A stretch of 64,000 bases of DNA. It comes from Paraburkholderia hospita (GTDB taxonomy: Bacteria > Pseudomonadota > Gammaproteobacteria > Burkholderiales > Burkholderiaceae). The position numbers and the translations under genes are program-made. The notes below the pieces were generated by a model. That model was not told where the DNA came from, ran no database searches, and worked only from the letters and a program-made list of their open reading frames with translations. Every line of letters starts with the position of its first letter. Within the stretch, counting starts at the first letter, position 1. The stretch is taken from positions 2,108,001 through 2,172,000 of the forward strand of contig NZ_CP026107.1 in assembly GCF_002902965.1 (NCBI RefSeq), read 5' to 3'. Of the stretch, positions 24,436 to 32,792 are shown piece after piece.

Positions 24436-25335
24436 ATGCGTATCCCACCGCTCAAGGCGATCATCGCGTTCGAAAGTGTCGCTCGAACGAGGAGCGTGAA
24501 TCGCGCGGCTGATGAACTGGGTTTGACGGCATCGGCCGTCAGCCATCAGTTGAGCAACCTCGAGTCGATCATCGGGCAGCCGCTGTTCCAGCGCTCGGGC
24601 CGCGGTCTCGTGCTGACGCCGACAGGCGAGCGCTATCTGTCCGACGTAACGGGTTCGCTCGCGGATCTGAGCCGCGCCACCGAGCGCGCGTCCAGCCGCA
24701 CCGACGTCGACATCCTGCGCGTGCATTCGAGCCCGAGCTTCGGCCTCATGTGGCTGATGCCGAGGCTGTCGTCGTTTCAGGAAGCGAACGACGATATCCA
24801 GTTGAACCTCGCGTGCTCGTACGAGAATGTCTCGTTCTCGAATGGCTTCTACGATATCGACGTGCGGCACGGCTACGGCAACTGGAGCAACGTCGAAGTC
24901 AAGACCGTGCGCGGCGAGTTCATCGCGCCGCTCGCTTCTCCCGCGTACCTTGCGCGTCACCCGGTGAATACGCCTGAGGATCTGCTGTCGCACCGGCTGA
25001 TCTATTCGGAGTCGCCGCTCGTGCAATGGAAACAATGGTTCGGCAGAACGGGCGTATCCGCAGCGCACAAGACCTTCGATTTTTCGTTCGACCGCTCTTA
25101 CATGTCGCTCGAAACGGCGGCGCTCGGTCTGGGCATTGCGCTCGAAAGCGTGATGCTGGCGTCGGTGAAGATTCGCGAAGGCTTGCTGGTACCCGTATTC
25201 GACAACAGCTTTGCCGTCGAAGTCGGCGCGCATCACCTCGTCTATCCGGCGCAAAACGCCGAGTTGCCACGCGTGGCGCGCTTTCTCGCGTGGATCGAGC
25301 GCGAGGCCGCTGCGGAGCATCCGCGCCAGTCGTAG
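24436..25335 (+). CDS. LysR-family regulator, GcvA-like
   Basis: A 299-residue protein. The N-terminal RIPPLKAIIAFESVARTRSV with NRAADELGLTASAVSHQLSN is typical of GcvA-like regulators. The effector domain has LRVHSSPSFGLMWLMPRLSS and the DIDVRHGYGNW segment in which GcvA-type proteins read ligand, and GLGIALESVMLA near the end. It is transcribed toward the SDR-MFS-transketolase operon, with 172 bases between, and probably activates it. The longer open frame on the opposite strand covering the same span shows no family features. Confidence 0.9.
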   Translation: MRIPPLKAIIAFESVARTRSVNRAADELGLTASAVSHQLSNLESIIGQPLFQRSGRGLVLTPTGERYLSDVTGSLADLSRATERASSRTDVDILRVHSSPSFGLMWLMPRLSSFQEANDDIQLNLACSYENVSFSNGFYDIDVRHGYGNWSNVEVKTVRGEFIAPLASPAYLARHPVNTPEDLLSHRLIYSESPLVQWKQWFGRTGVSAAHKTFDFSFDRSYMSLETAALGLGIALESVMLASVKIREGLLVPVFDNSFAVEVGAHHLVYPAQNAELPRVARFLAWIEREAAAEHPRQS

Positions 25336-25507
25336 TCGCGGCAAGACAGCGCATCTGCAGGGTTTTATTGCGCTGCAACGAATCGCGGCCATCCCGCCCG
25401 CGACCTTCATCTGAATTTTTCTCAGCCATTGTTGAGCGTTTCCGCGTTGATGCGCGAGCCCCGTCAGCCGACACTCGGGGCACACATCAACACACAGGAG
25501 ACAACTC

Positions 25508-26257
25508 ATGCTGCTCGAGAACAGGATCATCATCGTAACGGGCGCGGCCTCACCGCGAGGCATCGGCAGGGCCACGGCCAACGCACTCGTTGCGCAGGGC
25601 GCGCGCGTCGTGATCCTCGATCTGCGCAAGGAAGACGCGGAAGCCGCCGCCGCCGACCTCGGCGCCGGACACCTAGGCCTTGCCTGCAACGTCACCGACA
25701 AGGATGCCTGCGTTGCCGCCGCGCGCATCACGCTCGAACGCTATGGCCGCATCGACGGACTCGTGAATAACGCCGGCATCACACAGCCGGTTCGCACGCT
25801 CGACATCACAGGCAAGGACTTCGACGCGATCGTCGACGTGAATCTGCGCGGCACGCTGTACATGTCGCAAGCGGTGATTCCGGCTATGCAGGAACAGAAC
25901 GGCGGCAGCATCGTCTGCATGTCGTCGGTGTCCGCGCAACGCGGCGGCGGGATCTTCGGCGGTCCGCACTATAGCGCGGCGAAAGCGGGCGTGCTGGGTC
26001 TCGCGAAAGCGATGGCGCGCGAATTCGGCCCGAACCGCATTCGCATCAACTCGATCACGCCCGGCCTGATCCAGACCGACATCACGGGCGACAAGCTGAC
26101 GCCCACGATGCGTGAAGACATCATCAAGGGCATTCCGCTCGGCCGGCTCGGCGATGCCGCCGACGTCGCCAACGCGTGCCTCTTCCTCTTGAGCGATCTG
26201 TCCAGCTATCTGACGGGCATCACGCTCGACGTCAATGGCGGGATGCTGATCCACTGA
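25508..26257 (+). CDS. SDR-family oxidoreductase of the transketolase operon
   Basis: A 249-residue classical SDR: VTGAASPRGIGRATA has two extra residues in the nucleotide loop, Asp in VILDLRKE suggests NAD+, NNAG is present, the Ser is in CMSSVSAQRG and the Tyr-Lys pair in YSAAKAG. The start is preceded by ACACAGGAGACAACTC. As first gene before an MFS importer and split transketolase, it likely oxidises a sugar, sugar acid or polyol entering that route. The exact substrate is not predictable from sequence. Confidence 0.9.
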   Translation: MLLENRIIIVTGAASPRGIGRATANALVAQGARVVILDLRKEDAEAAAADLGAGHLGLACNVTDKDACVAAARITLERYGRIDGLVNNAGITQPVRTLDITGKDFDAIVDVNLRGTLYMSQAVIPAMQEQNGGSIVCMSSVSAQRGGGIFGGPHYSAAKAGVLGLAKAMAREFGPNRIRINSITPGLIQTDITGDKLTPTMREDIIKGIPLGRLGDAADVANACLFLLSDLSSYLTGITLDVNGGMLIH

Positions 26258-26264
26258 GAGAACC

Positions 26265-26309
26265 GTGCCGCCAGCAGGCGGCACAATCGACGCAACCGGG
26301 AAAACCCGG
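26265..26309 (+). other. Intercistronic hairpins between SDR and MFS genes
   Basis: GTGCCGCC/GGCGGCAC (26265-26284, 4-base loop) and CCGGG/CCCGG (26296-26309, AAAA loop) form two stems in the 76-base gap. No T-run follows, so they more likely tune mRNA stability or relative expression than end transcription. Confidence 0.45.
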
Positions 26310-26333
26310 GGCGAACATGGCAGGAGACATTCC

Positions 26334-27662
26334 ATGAAAGCGAAGTACACCGCGTCACCGGTTACGGGTGATGTACTGCCGCGCAACGATTCGCAGACTT
26401 TTGAAGCGAAGACGTACGCAAAGGTCGGCCGCCGGCTGATCCCCTTTCTGATGCTGTGCTATCTCGGCGCCTATCTGGACCGGGTCAACGTGGGCTTTGC
26501 GAAGCTGCAGATGCTCAGCGATCTGCGTTTCAGTGAAACCGTCTACGGCATGGGCGCGGGCATTTTCTTTCTTGGCTACTTCCTGTTCGAAGTGCCGAGC
26601 AACGTGATCCTGCATCGCGTCGGCGCGCGCCGATGGCTTGCGCGCATCATGCTGACATGGGCCGTCATCTCGGCGAGCTTCGTGTTCGTCAAGTCACCAA
26701 CGGCCTTCTACGCGCTGCGGTTTTTACTCGGCGTCGCGGAAGCGGGCTTTGCGCCCGGCGTGATTCTTTATCTCACGTACTGGTTTCCGTCCGAGCGCCG
26801 CGCGAAGGCACTGTCGCTGTTCTTCATGGCGATTCCGCTTGCAGGCATGATTGGTGGCCCGCTGTCGGGCTGGATCATGCACTCGCTGCAAGGCACGATG
26901 TCGATGGCGGGCTGGAAGTGGCTGTTCCTGCTCGAAGCATTGCCGTCGCTCGTACTCGGCTTCGCGATCCTGCTGTATCTCGACGACGGTATCAAGCAGG
27001 CGAAGTGGCTGAACGATTCCGAGAAAGCGCTGCTCACACGCAACGTCGCCGCCGATGCCGAACATAAAACCGCGCACGTCTCGATCCGCGCGTTCATCGG
27101 CGACCGCCGCCTGTGGCTGATGGCCTCCATCTACTTCTGCGTCGTGCTGGGGCAATACGGCCTGACCTTCTGGCTGCCGACCATCATCCGCAAGGCGGGT
27201 GTCGCCGATCCGCTGTGGGTGGGCGCGTTCACGGCCATTCCGTATCTGTGCGCAATCATCGCGTTGCCGCTGGTCGGCATGAGCGCGGACCGTCGACGCG
27301 AGCGCCGCTTTCACCTCGCCATTCCGATGCTGGTCGCCGCTGCAGGCTTTGCGACCTTGCCGATGCTCGGCAGCGTGGGTGCGTCGATCGTCTGTCTGAG
27401 CATTGCGGCTGCGGGCATTCTCGCGTCGTCGTCGCAGTTCTGGTCGCTGCCGACAGCCTTGCTGGGCGGCATGTCGGCGGCAGCGGGCATCGCCGCTGTG
27501 AACTGCTTCGCCAACCTGGCGGGCTTCTTCTCCCCGGCGATCGTCGGCTGGCTGAACGATCTGACGGGCAAATCCACGGCCGGACTGATCTTCATCTCTG
27601 TCGCGGTCACGCTTGGCGCAGCGCTCGTTTTTCTGGTGCCAGCCAAATCCGTTAACCGCTAA
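26334..27662 (+). CDS. MFS transporter, anion:cation symporter type
   Basis: A 442-residue inner-membrane protein with twelve predicted helices. LGAYLDRVNVGFAKLQM in helix 1 is the hallmark of the ACS subfamily (phthalate, hexuronate, glucarate, tartrate importers). ERRAKALSLFFMAIPLAGMIGG and FEVPSNVILHRVGARRWLAR are family motifs. A cytoplasmic loop lies near residues 215-245. The ATG at 26334 has AGGAGA upstream. Within the operon it would import the sugar acid or related organic acid processed by the SDR and transketolase. Confidence 0.9.
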   Translation: MKAKYTASPVTGDVLPRNDSQTFEAKTYAKVGRRLIPFLMLCYLGAYLDRVNVGFAKLQMLSDLRFSETVYGMGAGIFFLGYFLFEVPSNVILHRVGARRWLARIMLTWAVISASFVFVKSPTAFYALRFLLGVAEAGFAPGVILYLTYWFPSERRAKALSLFFMAIPLAGMIGGPLSGWIMHSLQGTMSMAGWKWLFLLEALPSLVLGFAILLYLDDGIKQAKWLNDSEKALLTRNVAADAEHKTAHVSIRAFIGDRRLWLMASIYFCVVLGQYGLTFWLPTIIRKAGVADPLWVGAFTAIPYLCAIIALPLVGMSADRRRERRFHLAIPMLVAAAGFATLPMLGSVGASIVCLSIAAAGILASSSQFWSLPTALLGGMSAAAGIAAVNCFANLAGFFSPAIVGWLNDLTGKSTAGLIFISVAVTLGAALVFLVPAKSVNR

Positions 27663-27701
27663 TTCGCTTCGCAACCTTTTCGTTTGAACACTGGAGCTAT
27701 C

Positions 27702-28547
27702 ATGGACACTGAAACCGTCAACGATACGGTCACGCTCGCCGAGCGAGCCTACCGCATTCGTAGAAACGCGCTGCTGATGGGCGAAGTACAAGGCCAGGGC
27801 TATATCGGCCAGGCACTCGACATCGCCGACGCACTCGCCGTCGCCTACTTCGGCGCAATGCGCTACCGTCCCGAAGACCCCGAATGGGAAGGCCGCGACC
27901 GCTTCCTGCTGTCGAACGGTCACTACGCGATTGCGTTGTACGCCGCGCTCTTCGAAGCCGGCATCCTGCCCGCCGATGAACTCGAAACCTATGGCAGCGA
28001 TGAAAGCCGTCTGCCCATGTCCGGCATGGCGAGCTACACACCCGGCATGGAGATGTCAGGCGGCTCGCTCGGCCACGGTTTGACGATTGCCGTCGGCCGT
28101 TGCCTCGGACTGAAGCGCAAGAACTCGGACGCCTTCGTCTACACGCTTTTCTCCGATGGCGAACTCGACGAAGGCGCGATCTGGGAAGGCCTCATGTCCG
28201 CCGCGCACTGGAAGCTCGACAACCTGATCGCGATCGTCGACGTGAACAACCAGCAGGCAGATGGCCCGTCGACGCAGATCATGGCCTTCGAGCCGCTCGT
28301 CGAAAAGCTCGAGGCATTCGGCTGGTACACGCAACGTGTGAATGGCAACGACATCGACGCCGTCAAGCAGGCGTTCGACAACGCCCGCACTCACGACAAG
28401 CCGCAACCGCGCATCATCGTCTGCGATACGAAGATGGGCTGCGGCGTGCCATTCCTCGAAGACCGCGAGAAGAACCATTTCATCCGCGTCGATGCGCACG
28501 AGTGGCAACTCGCGCTCGAAGCACTCAAAGCAGGGAGACAAGCATGA
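27702..28547 (+). CDS. Transketolase, N-terminal (pyrophosphate-binding) subunit
   Basis: A 281-residue protein covering the first thiamine-diphosphate domain of transketolase. RFLLSNGHYAIALYAALFEA and SGGSLGHGLTIAVGRCLGLK carry the substrate-site His residues; SDGELDEGAIWEG with LIAIVDVNNQQADG is the TPP/Mg2+ motif (G replaced by S at its first position). The partner domain is in the next gene, which overlaps by four bases, so the two-subunit enzyme is translationally coupled. Split transketolases are common in catabolic operons of proteobacteria. The ATG at 27702 follows CTGGAG. Confidence 0.92.
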   Translation: MDTETVNDTVTLAERAYRIRRNALLMGEVQGQGYIGQALDIADALAVAYFGAMRYRPEDPEWEGRDRFLLSNGHYAIALYAALFEAGILPADELETYGSDESRLPMSGMASYTPGMEMSGGSLGHGLTIAVGRCLGLKRKNSDAFVYTLFSDGELDEGAIWEGLMSAAHWKLDNLIAIVDVNNQQADGPSTQIMAFEPLVEKLEAFGWYTQRVNGNDIDAVKQAFDNARTHDKPQPRIIVCDTKMGCGVPFLEDREKNHFIRVDAHEWQLALEALKAGRQA

Positions 28548-29542
28548 GCACCGTCGCCAAGAAGCCAAAGCTGAAGACGTCCGCGATGATCGCGTCGATC
28601 GCGGGTGAAGGTCAGGTAACCCGTTCCGCGCCGTTCGGCCACGCACTTGTTGAACTTGCACGCTCGAAGAGCAACGTGATCGGCATGACGGCCGACCTCG
28701 GCAAGTACACCGACCTGCACATCTTCGGGAAGGAATTTCCTGACCGTTACTATCAGATGGGCATGGCCGAGCAGCTGCTGATGGGCGCGGCCGCTGGCTT
28801 CGCACATGAAGGCGCGCAACCGTTCGTCACGACCTACGCGGTGTTCGCCACGCGTCGCGCGTACGACTTCATCCATCAGGCGATCGCCGAAGACAACCTC
28901 GACGTGAAGATCGTCGCCGCACTGCCCGGTCTCACGACAGGCTACGGCCCGAGCCACCAGGCCGCCGAAGACCTCGCGCTGATGCGCGCGATGCCGAACA
29001 TGACCGTGATCGATCCGTGCGACGCGCTCGATATCGAGCAGATGGTGCCCGCAATCGCTGCTCACAAAGGCCCCGTCTACGCACGCCTGTTGCGTGGCAA
29101 CGTGCCCGCCGTGCTCGATGAATACGACTACAAGTTCGAACTCGGCAAGGCGAAGCTGCTGCGCGACGGCAACGACGTGCTGCTGATCTCATCGGGGATC
29201 ATGACGATGCGCTCGCTCGAAGTGGCCAAGGCACTGGAAGCGGACAACATCGGCGTCGCCGTGCTGCACGTGCCGACCATCAAGCCGCTCGATACAGCGA
29301 CGATCCTTCGAGAAGCAAAGCGCACGGGACGCATGGTGATCGTCGCGGAGAACCATACGGTGATCGGCGGTCTCGGTGAAGCAGTGGCCGGCACGCTGCT
29401 TGGCGCGGGCGTGACCCCGCCGTTCCGCCAGATCGCACTGCCCGACGAGTTCCTCGCCGCCGGCGCCCTGCCCACGCTGCACGACCGCTACGGCATCTCG
29501 ACCGACACAATGGCCGCCAGTATCAAGACGTGGCTCGGGTAA
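28544..29542 (+). CDS. Transketolase, C-terminal subunit
   Basis: A 332-residue protein with the pyrimidine-binding domain (GMAEQLLMGAAAGFAHEGAQ containing the catalytic Glu, FVTTYAVFATRRAYDFI) and the C-terminal transketolase domain (LISSGIMTMRSLEVAKAL ... VIVAENHTVIGGLGEAVA). ATGA overlap with the N-terminal subunit implies a 1:1 complex. The first 25 residues are a basic, unmatched extension. It is the last gene of the SDR-MFS-transketolase operon. The usual transketolase reaction moves a two-carbon ketol unit between sugars; a non-canonical acceptor is possible. Confidence 0.92.
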   Translation: MSTVAKKPKLKTSAMIASIAGEGQVTRSAPFGHALVELARSKSNVIGMTADLGKYTDLHIFGKEFPDRYYQMGMAEQLLMGAAAGFAHEGAQPFVTTYAVFATRRAYDFIHQAIAEDNLDVKIVAALPGLTTGYGPSHQAAEDLALMRAMPNMTVIDPCDALDIEQMVPAIAAHKGPVYARLLRGNVPAVLDEYDYKFELGKAKLLRDGNDVLLISSGIMTMRSLEVAKALEADNIGVAVLHVPTIKPLDTATILREAKRTGRMVIVAENHTVIGGLGEAVAGTLLGAGVTPPFRQIALPDEFLAAGALPTLHDRYGISTDTMAASIKTWLG

Positions 29543-29775
29543 CGGATCGAATTCCAATCGAGCCGTAACCGTACGGCAAGCGTTATTGCCCGGAATGACC
29601 GCAAGCCTGGAGGACGCGGTCATTCGATTCCGCAAAGATGCAGAGCCCATATGCACCAATGCACATAACCTTCACAACGCAATTTCTGTGAGGTCTGTCG
29701 TGTTTGCTTCTAATATCCTTGTCCAGTTGTCCCATCCCGGGATTTGCAACGATCAAAGCGACAAGGAGAGAGCTT

Positions 29776-30630
29776 ATGTTCGACTGGGAGGATTTACGCC
29801 ACTTCGTTGCGTTCAGTCAGGAACAATCGCTCGCGAAAGCCGCACGGCATCTGAAGGTCGATCATGCGACCGTCGCGCGCAGAATCGCCTCGCTCGAACA
29901 GTCCCTCGAACTGAAGCTGGTTGACCGCCGCCCACGCGCCTACGTGCTGACGGCAGACGGCGAACGCATCGCCGAACGGGGCAGGCGCATGCAGGAAGAG
30001 TCGTTTGCCGTGGAGCGGATGTCGGTCGGCGGACAGGAAGTCGTTAGCGGCGAGGTAGTGATCAGCGCGCCGCCGTCGATGTCGAGCAGTGTCATCGCAC
30101 CTCACTTAGGCAAGCTGCACGTCCAGCATCCAGCGCTTCGCGTCCGCCTGATCGCCGACACACGCAATGTGTCGTTGATACGAAGGGAAGCGGATATTGC
30201 CGTTCGTCTTAGCCGGCCGACCGAGGCCGATCTCGTCGCGCGCAAGATCGGCGTGATTCCATTCGCGTTTTACGCGTCACCGGACTATCTGGCGTCTCAT
30301 GCGCCCGAAGACTACGAATTCATCGGATATGACGACAGTCTCGACGGCTCCGCTCAACAGATCTGGCTGGACACGCAGGCGAAGTCACGTCCCGTCGTTC
30401 TGCGCAGCAATAGTCTCGACGTGCAGGCAGCCGCCGCGCGGGCGGGTGTCGGTGTGGCCATCTTGCCCTACTTCCTCGGGGACTGGGACGAGAGTCTGAG
30501 CATCGTCGAAGGGCCGGGCCAGCCATTGCAGCGCGAGATATGGCTCTCCATTCACAACGATCTGCGGCACGCTCCGGCGATCCGCAGTGTCATGCAGTTC
30601 ATTGCAAGCTGTTTTCCTGGCAACGGATAA
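29776..30630 (+). CDS. LysR-family transcriptional regulator
   Basis: A 284-residue regulator; AAGGAGAG lies six bases before the ATG at 29776. The HTH is LRHFVAFSQEQSLAKAARHL then KVDHATVARRIASLEQSLEL, and RRPRAYVLTADGERI closes it. The effector domain includes VISAPPSMSSSVIAPHLGKL and GVGVAILPYFLGD. The VDHATVARRI variant marks a subgroup common in Burkholderiales. No divergent gene is present; the next genes on the same strand are the DUF4148 and aldehyde dehydrogenase genes, so the target is uncertain. Confidence 0.9.
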   Translation: MFDWEDLRHFVAFSQEQSLAKAARHLKVDHATVARRIASLEQSLELKLVDRRPRAYVLTADGERIAERGRRMQEESFAVERMSVGGQEVVSGEVVISAPPSMSSSVIAPHLGKLHVQHPALRVRLIADTRNVSLIRREADIAVRLSRPTEADLVARKIGVIPFAFYASPDYLASHAPEDYEFIGYDDSLDGSAQQIWLDTQAKSRPVVLRSNSLDVQAAAARAGVGVAILPYFLGDWDESLSIVEGPGQPLQREIWLSIHNDLRHAPAIRSVMQFIASCFPGNG

Positions 30631-30814
30631 CGCAGGCAGCGCGCCGCAACAGCTTGTGCATTTTCTCCTGGACGGTACGCACATTTCGGGAATTGGCGGA
30701 TAGAAGGCCGGTGGCAATAATGCATTCACCGATCGACGAACAAGCAAACGGCAGATCGCAGATTAGCCGCCTGATCGTCGAACAGCTTCTCAACTATCCG
30801 CCAAGGAGCACGAA

Positions 30815-31138
30815 ATGAAACGCTTTCTGATCCCAGCCGCTATTGTCGGCGCAATCGTATCGTCGTCTGTGTTCGCCGAACCTGCCACGCACGGCAAGAC
30901 CCGCGAAGAAGTTCGGGCCGAACTCGTTCAGGCCCGCGAAGCAGGCGCGTTCGACGCGCCCGATGCCACTTACCCCACCGCTCAACTGCGCGCAGCCGCC
31001 GCGCTCCAGAACGCCAACACGAACGCCGGGAACGCGGGTACCTCCTCCGTGGGCGGCGCCGTAACGGGCCGCTCGGAAAGCGGGCGCCGTACCGTGACCG
31101 CGCCGGAAGCACGGGACAGCCTCTATTTCGGTCAATGA
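30815..31138 (+). CDS. Exported DUF4148 protein
   Basis: A 107-residue small periplasmic protein. Residues 1-21 form a signal peptide (KRFLIPAAIVGAIVSSSVFA). The mature start GKTREEVRAELVQAREAG is the DUF4148 signature, abundant in Burkholderia, Paraburkholderia and Cupriavidus. The rest is low-complexity (Ala, Asn, Gly, Ser). Function is not known. It lies 82 bases upstream of the aldehyde dehydrogenase and may be independent of it. Confidence 0.85.
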   Translation: MKRFLIPAAIVGAIVSSSVFAEPATHGKTREEVRAELVQAREAGAFDAPDATYPTAQLRAAAALQNANTNAGNAGTSSVGGAVTGRSESGRRTVTAPEARDSLYFGQ

Positions 31139-31219
31139 CCGTCAATCCATAACTACGCCGGCAGCCGCCGCAAAGCCAGGCGGCTGCCGGCACACGTTAG
31201 ACAGTCAAGGAGCACCGTG

Positions 31220-32698
31220 ATGGAACAGTTCAAGATGCGCATCGGCAGCGAGTGGCGCGGGGCGAGCAATGGCCGGACCTTCGAAAGTATCAACCCCTAC
31301 AACGGCGAAGTCTGGGCGGAGGTGCCGCGCGGCACGGCCGACGATGTCGATGCGGCCGTGCGCGCGGCTCATGCTGCATTCAGGAGCGGCCCGTGGGCCA
31401 CGATGACCGCGAGCCAGCGTGGCATGGCGCTTCACAAGATCGGCGATGCGATCGCCGCGCATGCAGAGGAACTCGCCGATCTGGAAGTAAAGGACAACGG
31501 CAAGCTGAAAGCCGAAATGCTGAAGCAGATGCAATATCTGCCGCAATGGTTCTACTACTACGGCGGTCTCGCCGACAAGATCCAGGGCGATGTCACGCCG
31601 TTCGATAAAGCCGGGATTTTTCACTACAGCACGTTCGAACCGCTCGGTGTAGTCGCGACGATCGCACCATGGAATTCTCCGCTGCTGCTCGCGGTGTGGA
31701 AAATCGCGCCGGCGCTCGCGGCCGGCAATACGGTCGTCATCAAGCCATCCGAATTCTCGTCGGCATCTTCCATCCTGTTTGCAAAGCTCTGCGAAGAGGC
31801 GGGCGTGCCGGACGGCGTCGTCAATATCGTGACCGGCTTCGGAAAGGAAGTCGGCGAACCGCTGGTCGCGCATCCCCTCGTCGCGCGCGTTGCTTTCACC
31901 GGCAGCGAAGGCGGCGGTCGCCATGTCTACGAGAATGCGGCGCGCTCGTTCAAGCGTGTTTCGCTCGAACTGGGTGGCAAGTCGGCCAACATCGTGTTCG
32001 AGGATGCCAACCTCGACGATGCCGTGAAAGGCGCCGTCACCGCTATTTTTTCGGCAACAGGCCAAAGCTGCATGGCGGGATCGCGCCTGCTCGTGCATTC
32101 GAGCATCCATGATGAGTTCGTCGAACGGCTGGTGAATTTCATGAAGGATGTACGGCTTGGCGATCCGATGTCGCCGGATACGAACATGGGACCCGTATCG
32201 ACCCAGCCGCAACTCGAAAAGACGCTGTACTACATCGATGTGGCGAAGCAGGAAGGCGCACGTCTCGTGTTGGGTGGTCATCGCTCGACGCGACCTGGCA
32301 CGGAGAAAGGGCTCTTTGTCGAGCCGACCATTTTCGTCGACGTGCGCAACGACATGCGCATCGCTCAGGAAGAAGTGTTCGGACCGGTCGTGGCCGTCAT
32401 CAAGTTCGACACGGAAGAGGAAGCGATCGCCATTGCCAACGACAGCAACTATGGTCTCGCCGCCGGCGTCTGGACACGCGACCTTCGCCGCGCCATGACG
32501 GTGCCGAAGCGGCTGGAGGCGGGCAGCGTGTGGGTCAATGCCTATCGCCTCGTCAGTTATCTCGCACCGTTCGGCGGCGTGAAGGCCTCGGGAATCGGCC
32601 GCGAAAACGGGATTCGCGCGGTATATGAATACCTCGAAGCAAAGAGCGTGTTCATCAATCCGACGCCGGGTGTCGACAACCCGTTCGTGCTGGTCTAG
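31220..32698 (+). CDS. NAD(P)+-dependent aldehyde dehydrogenase
   Basis: A 492-residue cytoplasmic aldehyde dehydrogenase of usual length. Asn152 in APWNSPLLL, the cofactor segment VAFTGSEGGG, the general base Glu250 in LELGGKSANIVF and the nucleophile Cys284 in GQSCMAGSRLL are all present, as is PFGGVKASGIGRENG near the C-terminus. The ATG at 31220 sits seven bases after AAGGAG; an adjacent GTG at 31217 would add one residue. It oxidises an aldehyde to an acid; sequence alone does not give the substrate. The following FUSC gene is separated by 94 bases. Confidence 0.93.
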   Translation: MEQFKMRIGSEWRGASNGRTFESINPYNGEVWAEVPRGTADDVDAAVRAAHAAFRSGPWATMTASQRGMALHKIGDAIAAHAEELADLEVKDNGKLKAEMLKQMQYLPQWFYYYGGLADKIQGDVTPFDKAGIFHYSTFEPLGVVATIAPWNSPLLLAVWKIAPALAAGNTVVIKPSEFSSASSILFAKLCEEAGVPDGVVNIVTGFGKEVGEPLVAHPLVARVAFTGSEGGGRHVYENAARSFKRVSLELGGKSANIVFEDANLDDAVKGAVTAIFSATGQSCMAGSRLLVHSSIHDEFVERLVNFMKDVRLGDPMSPDTNMGPVSTQPQLEKTLYYIDVAKQEGARLVLGGHRSTRPGTEKGLFVEPTIFVDVRNDMRIAQEEVFGPVVAVIKFDTEEEAIAIANDSNYGLAAGVWTRDLRRAMTVPKRLEAGSVWVNAYRLVSYLAPFGGVKASGIGRENGIRAVYEYLEAKSVFINPTPGVDNPFVLV

Positions 32699-32792
32699 GC
32701 GGAAGCGACGGGTGATGACGATCGTCGGCGTGATGGCGCGCCGGCGATCGCTCACCGCTTAACCTTCGTGAGCAAGCAGGCAAGTCAAGACT

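Noticed and set aside
31205..32755. 516-codon reverse-strand frame opposite the aldehyde dehydrogenase
   Set aside because: His/Arg-rich shadow of a gene with all catalytic residues on the + strand.
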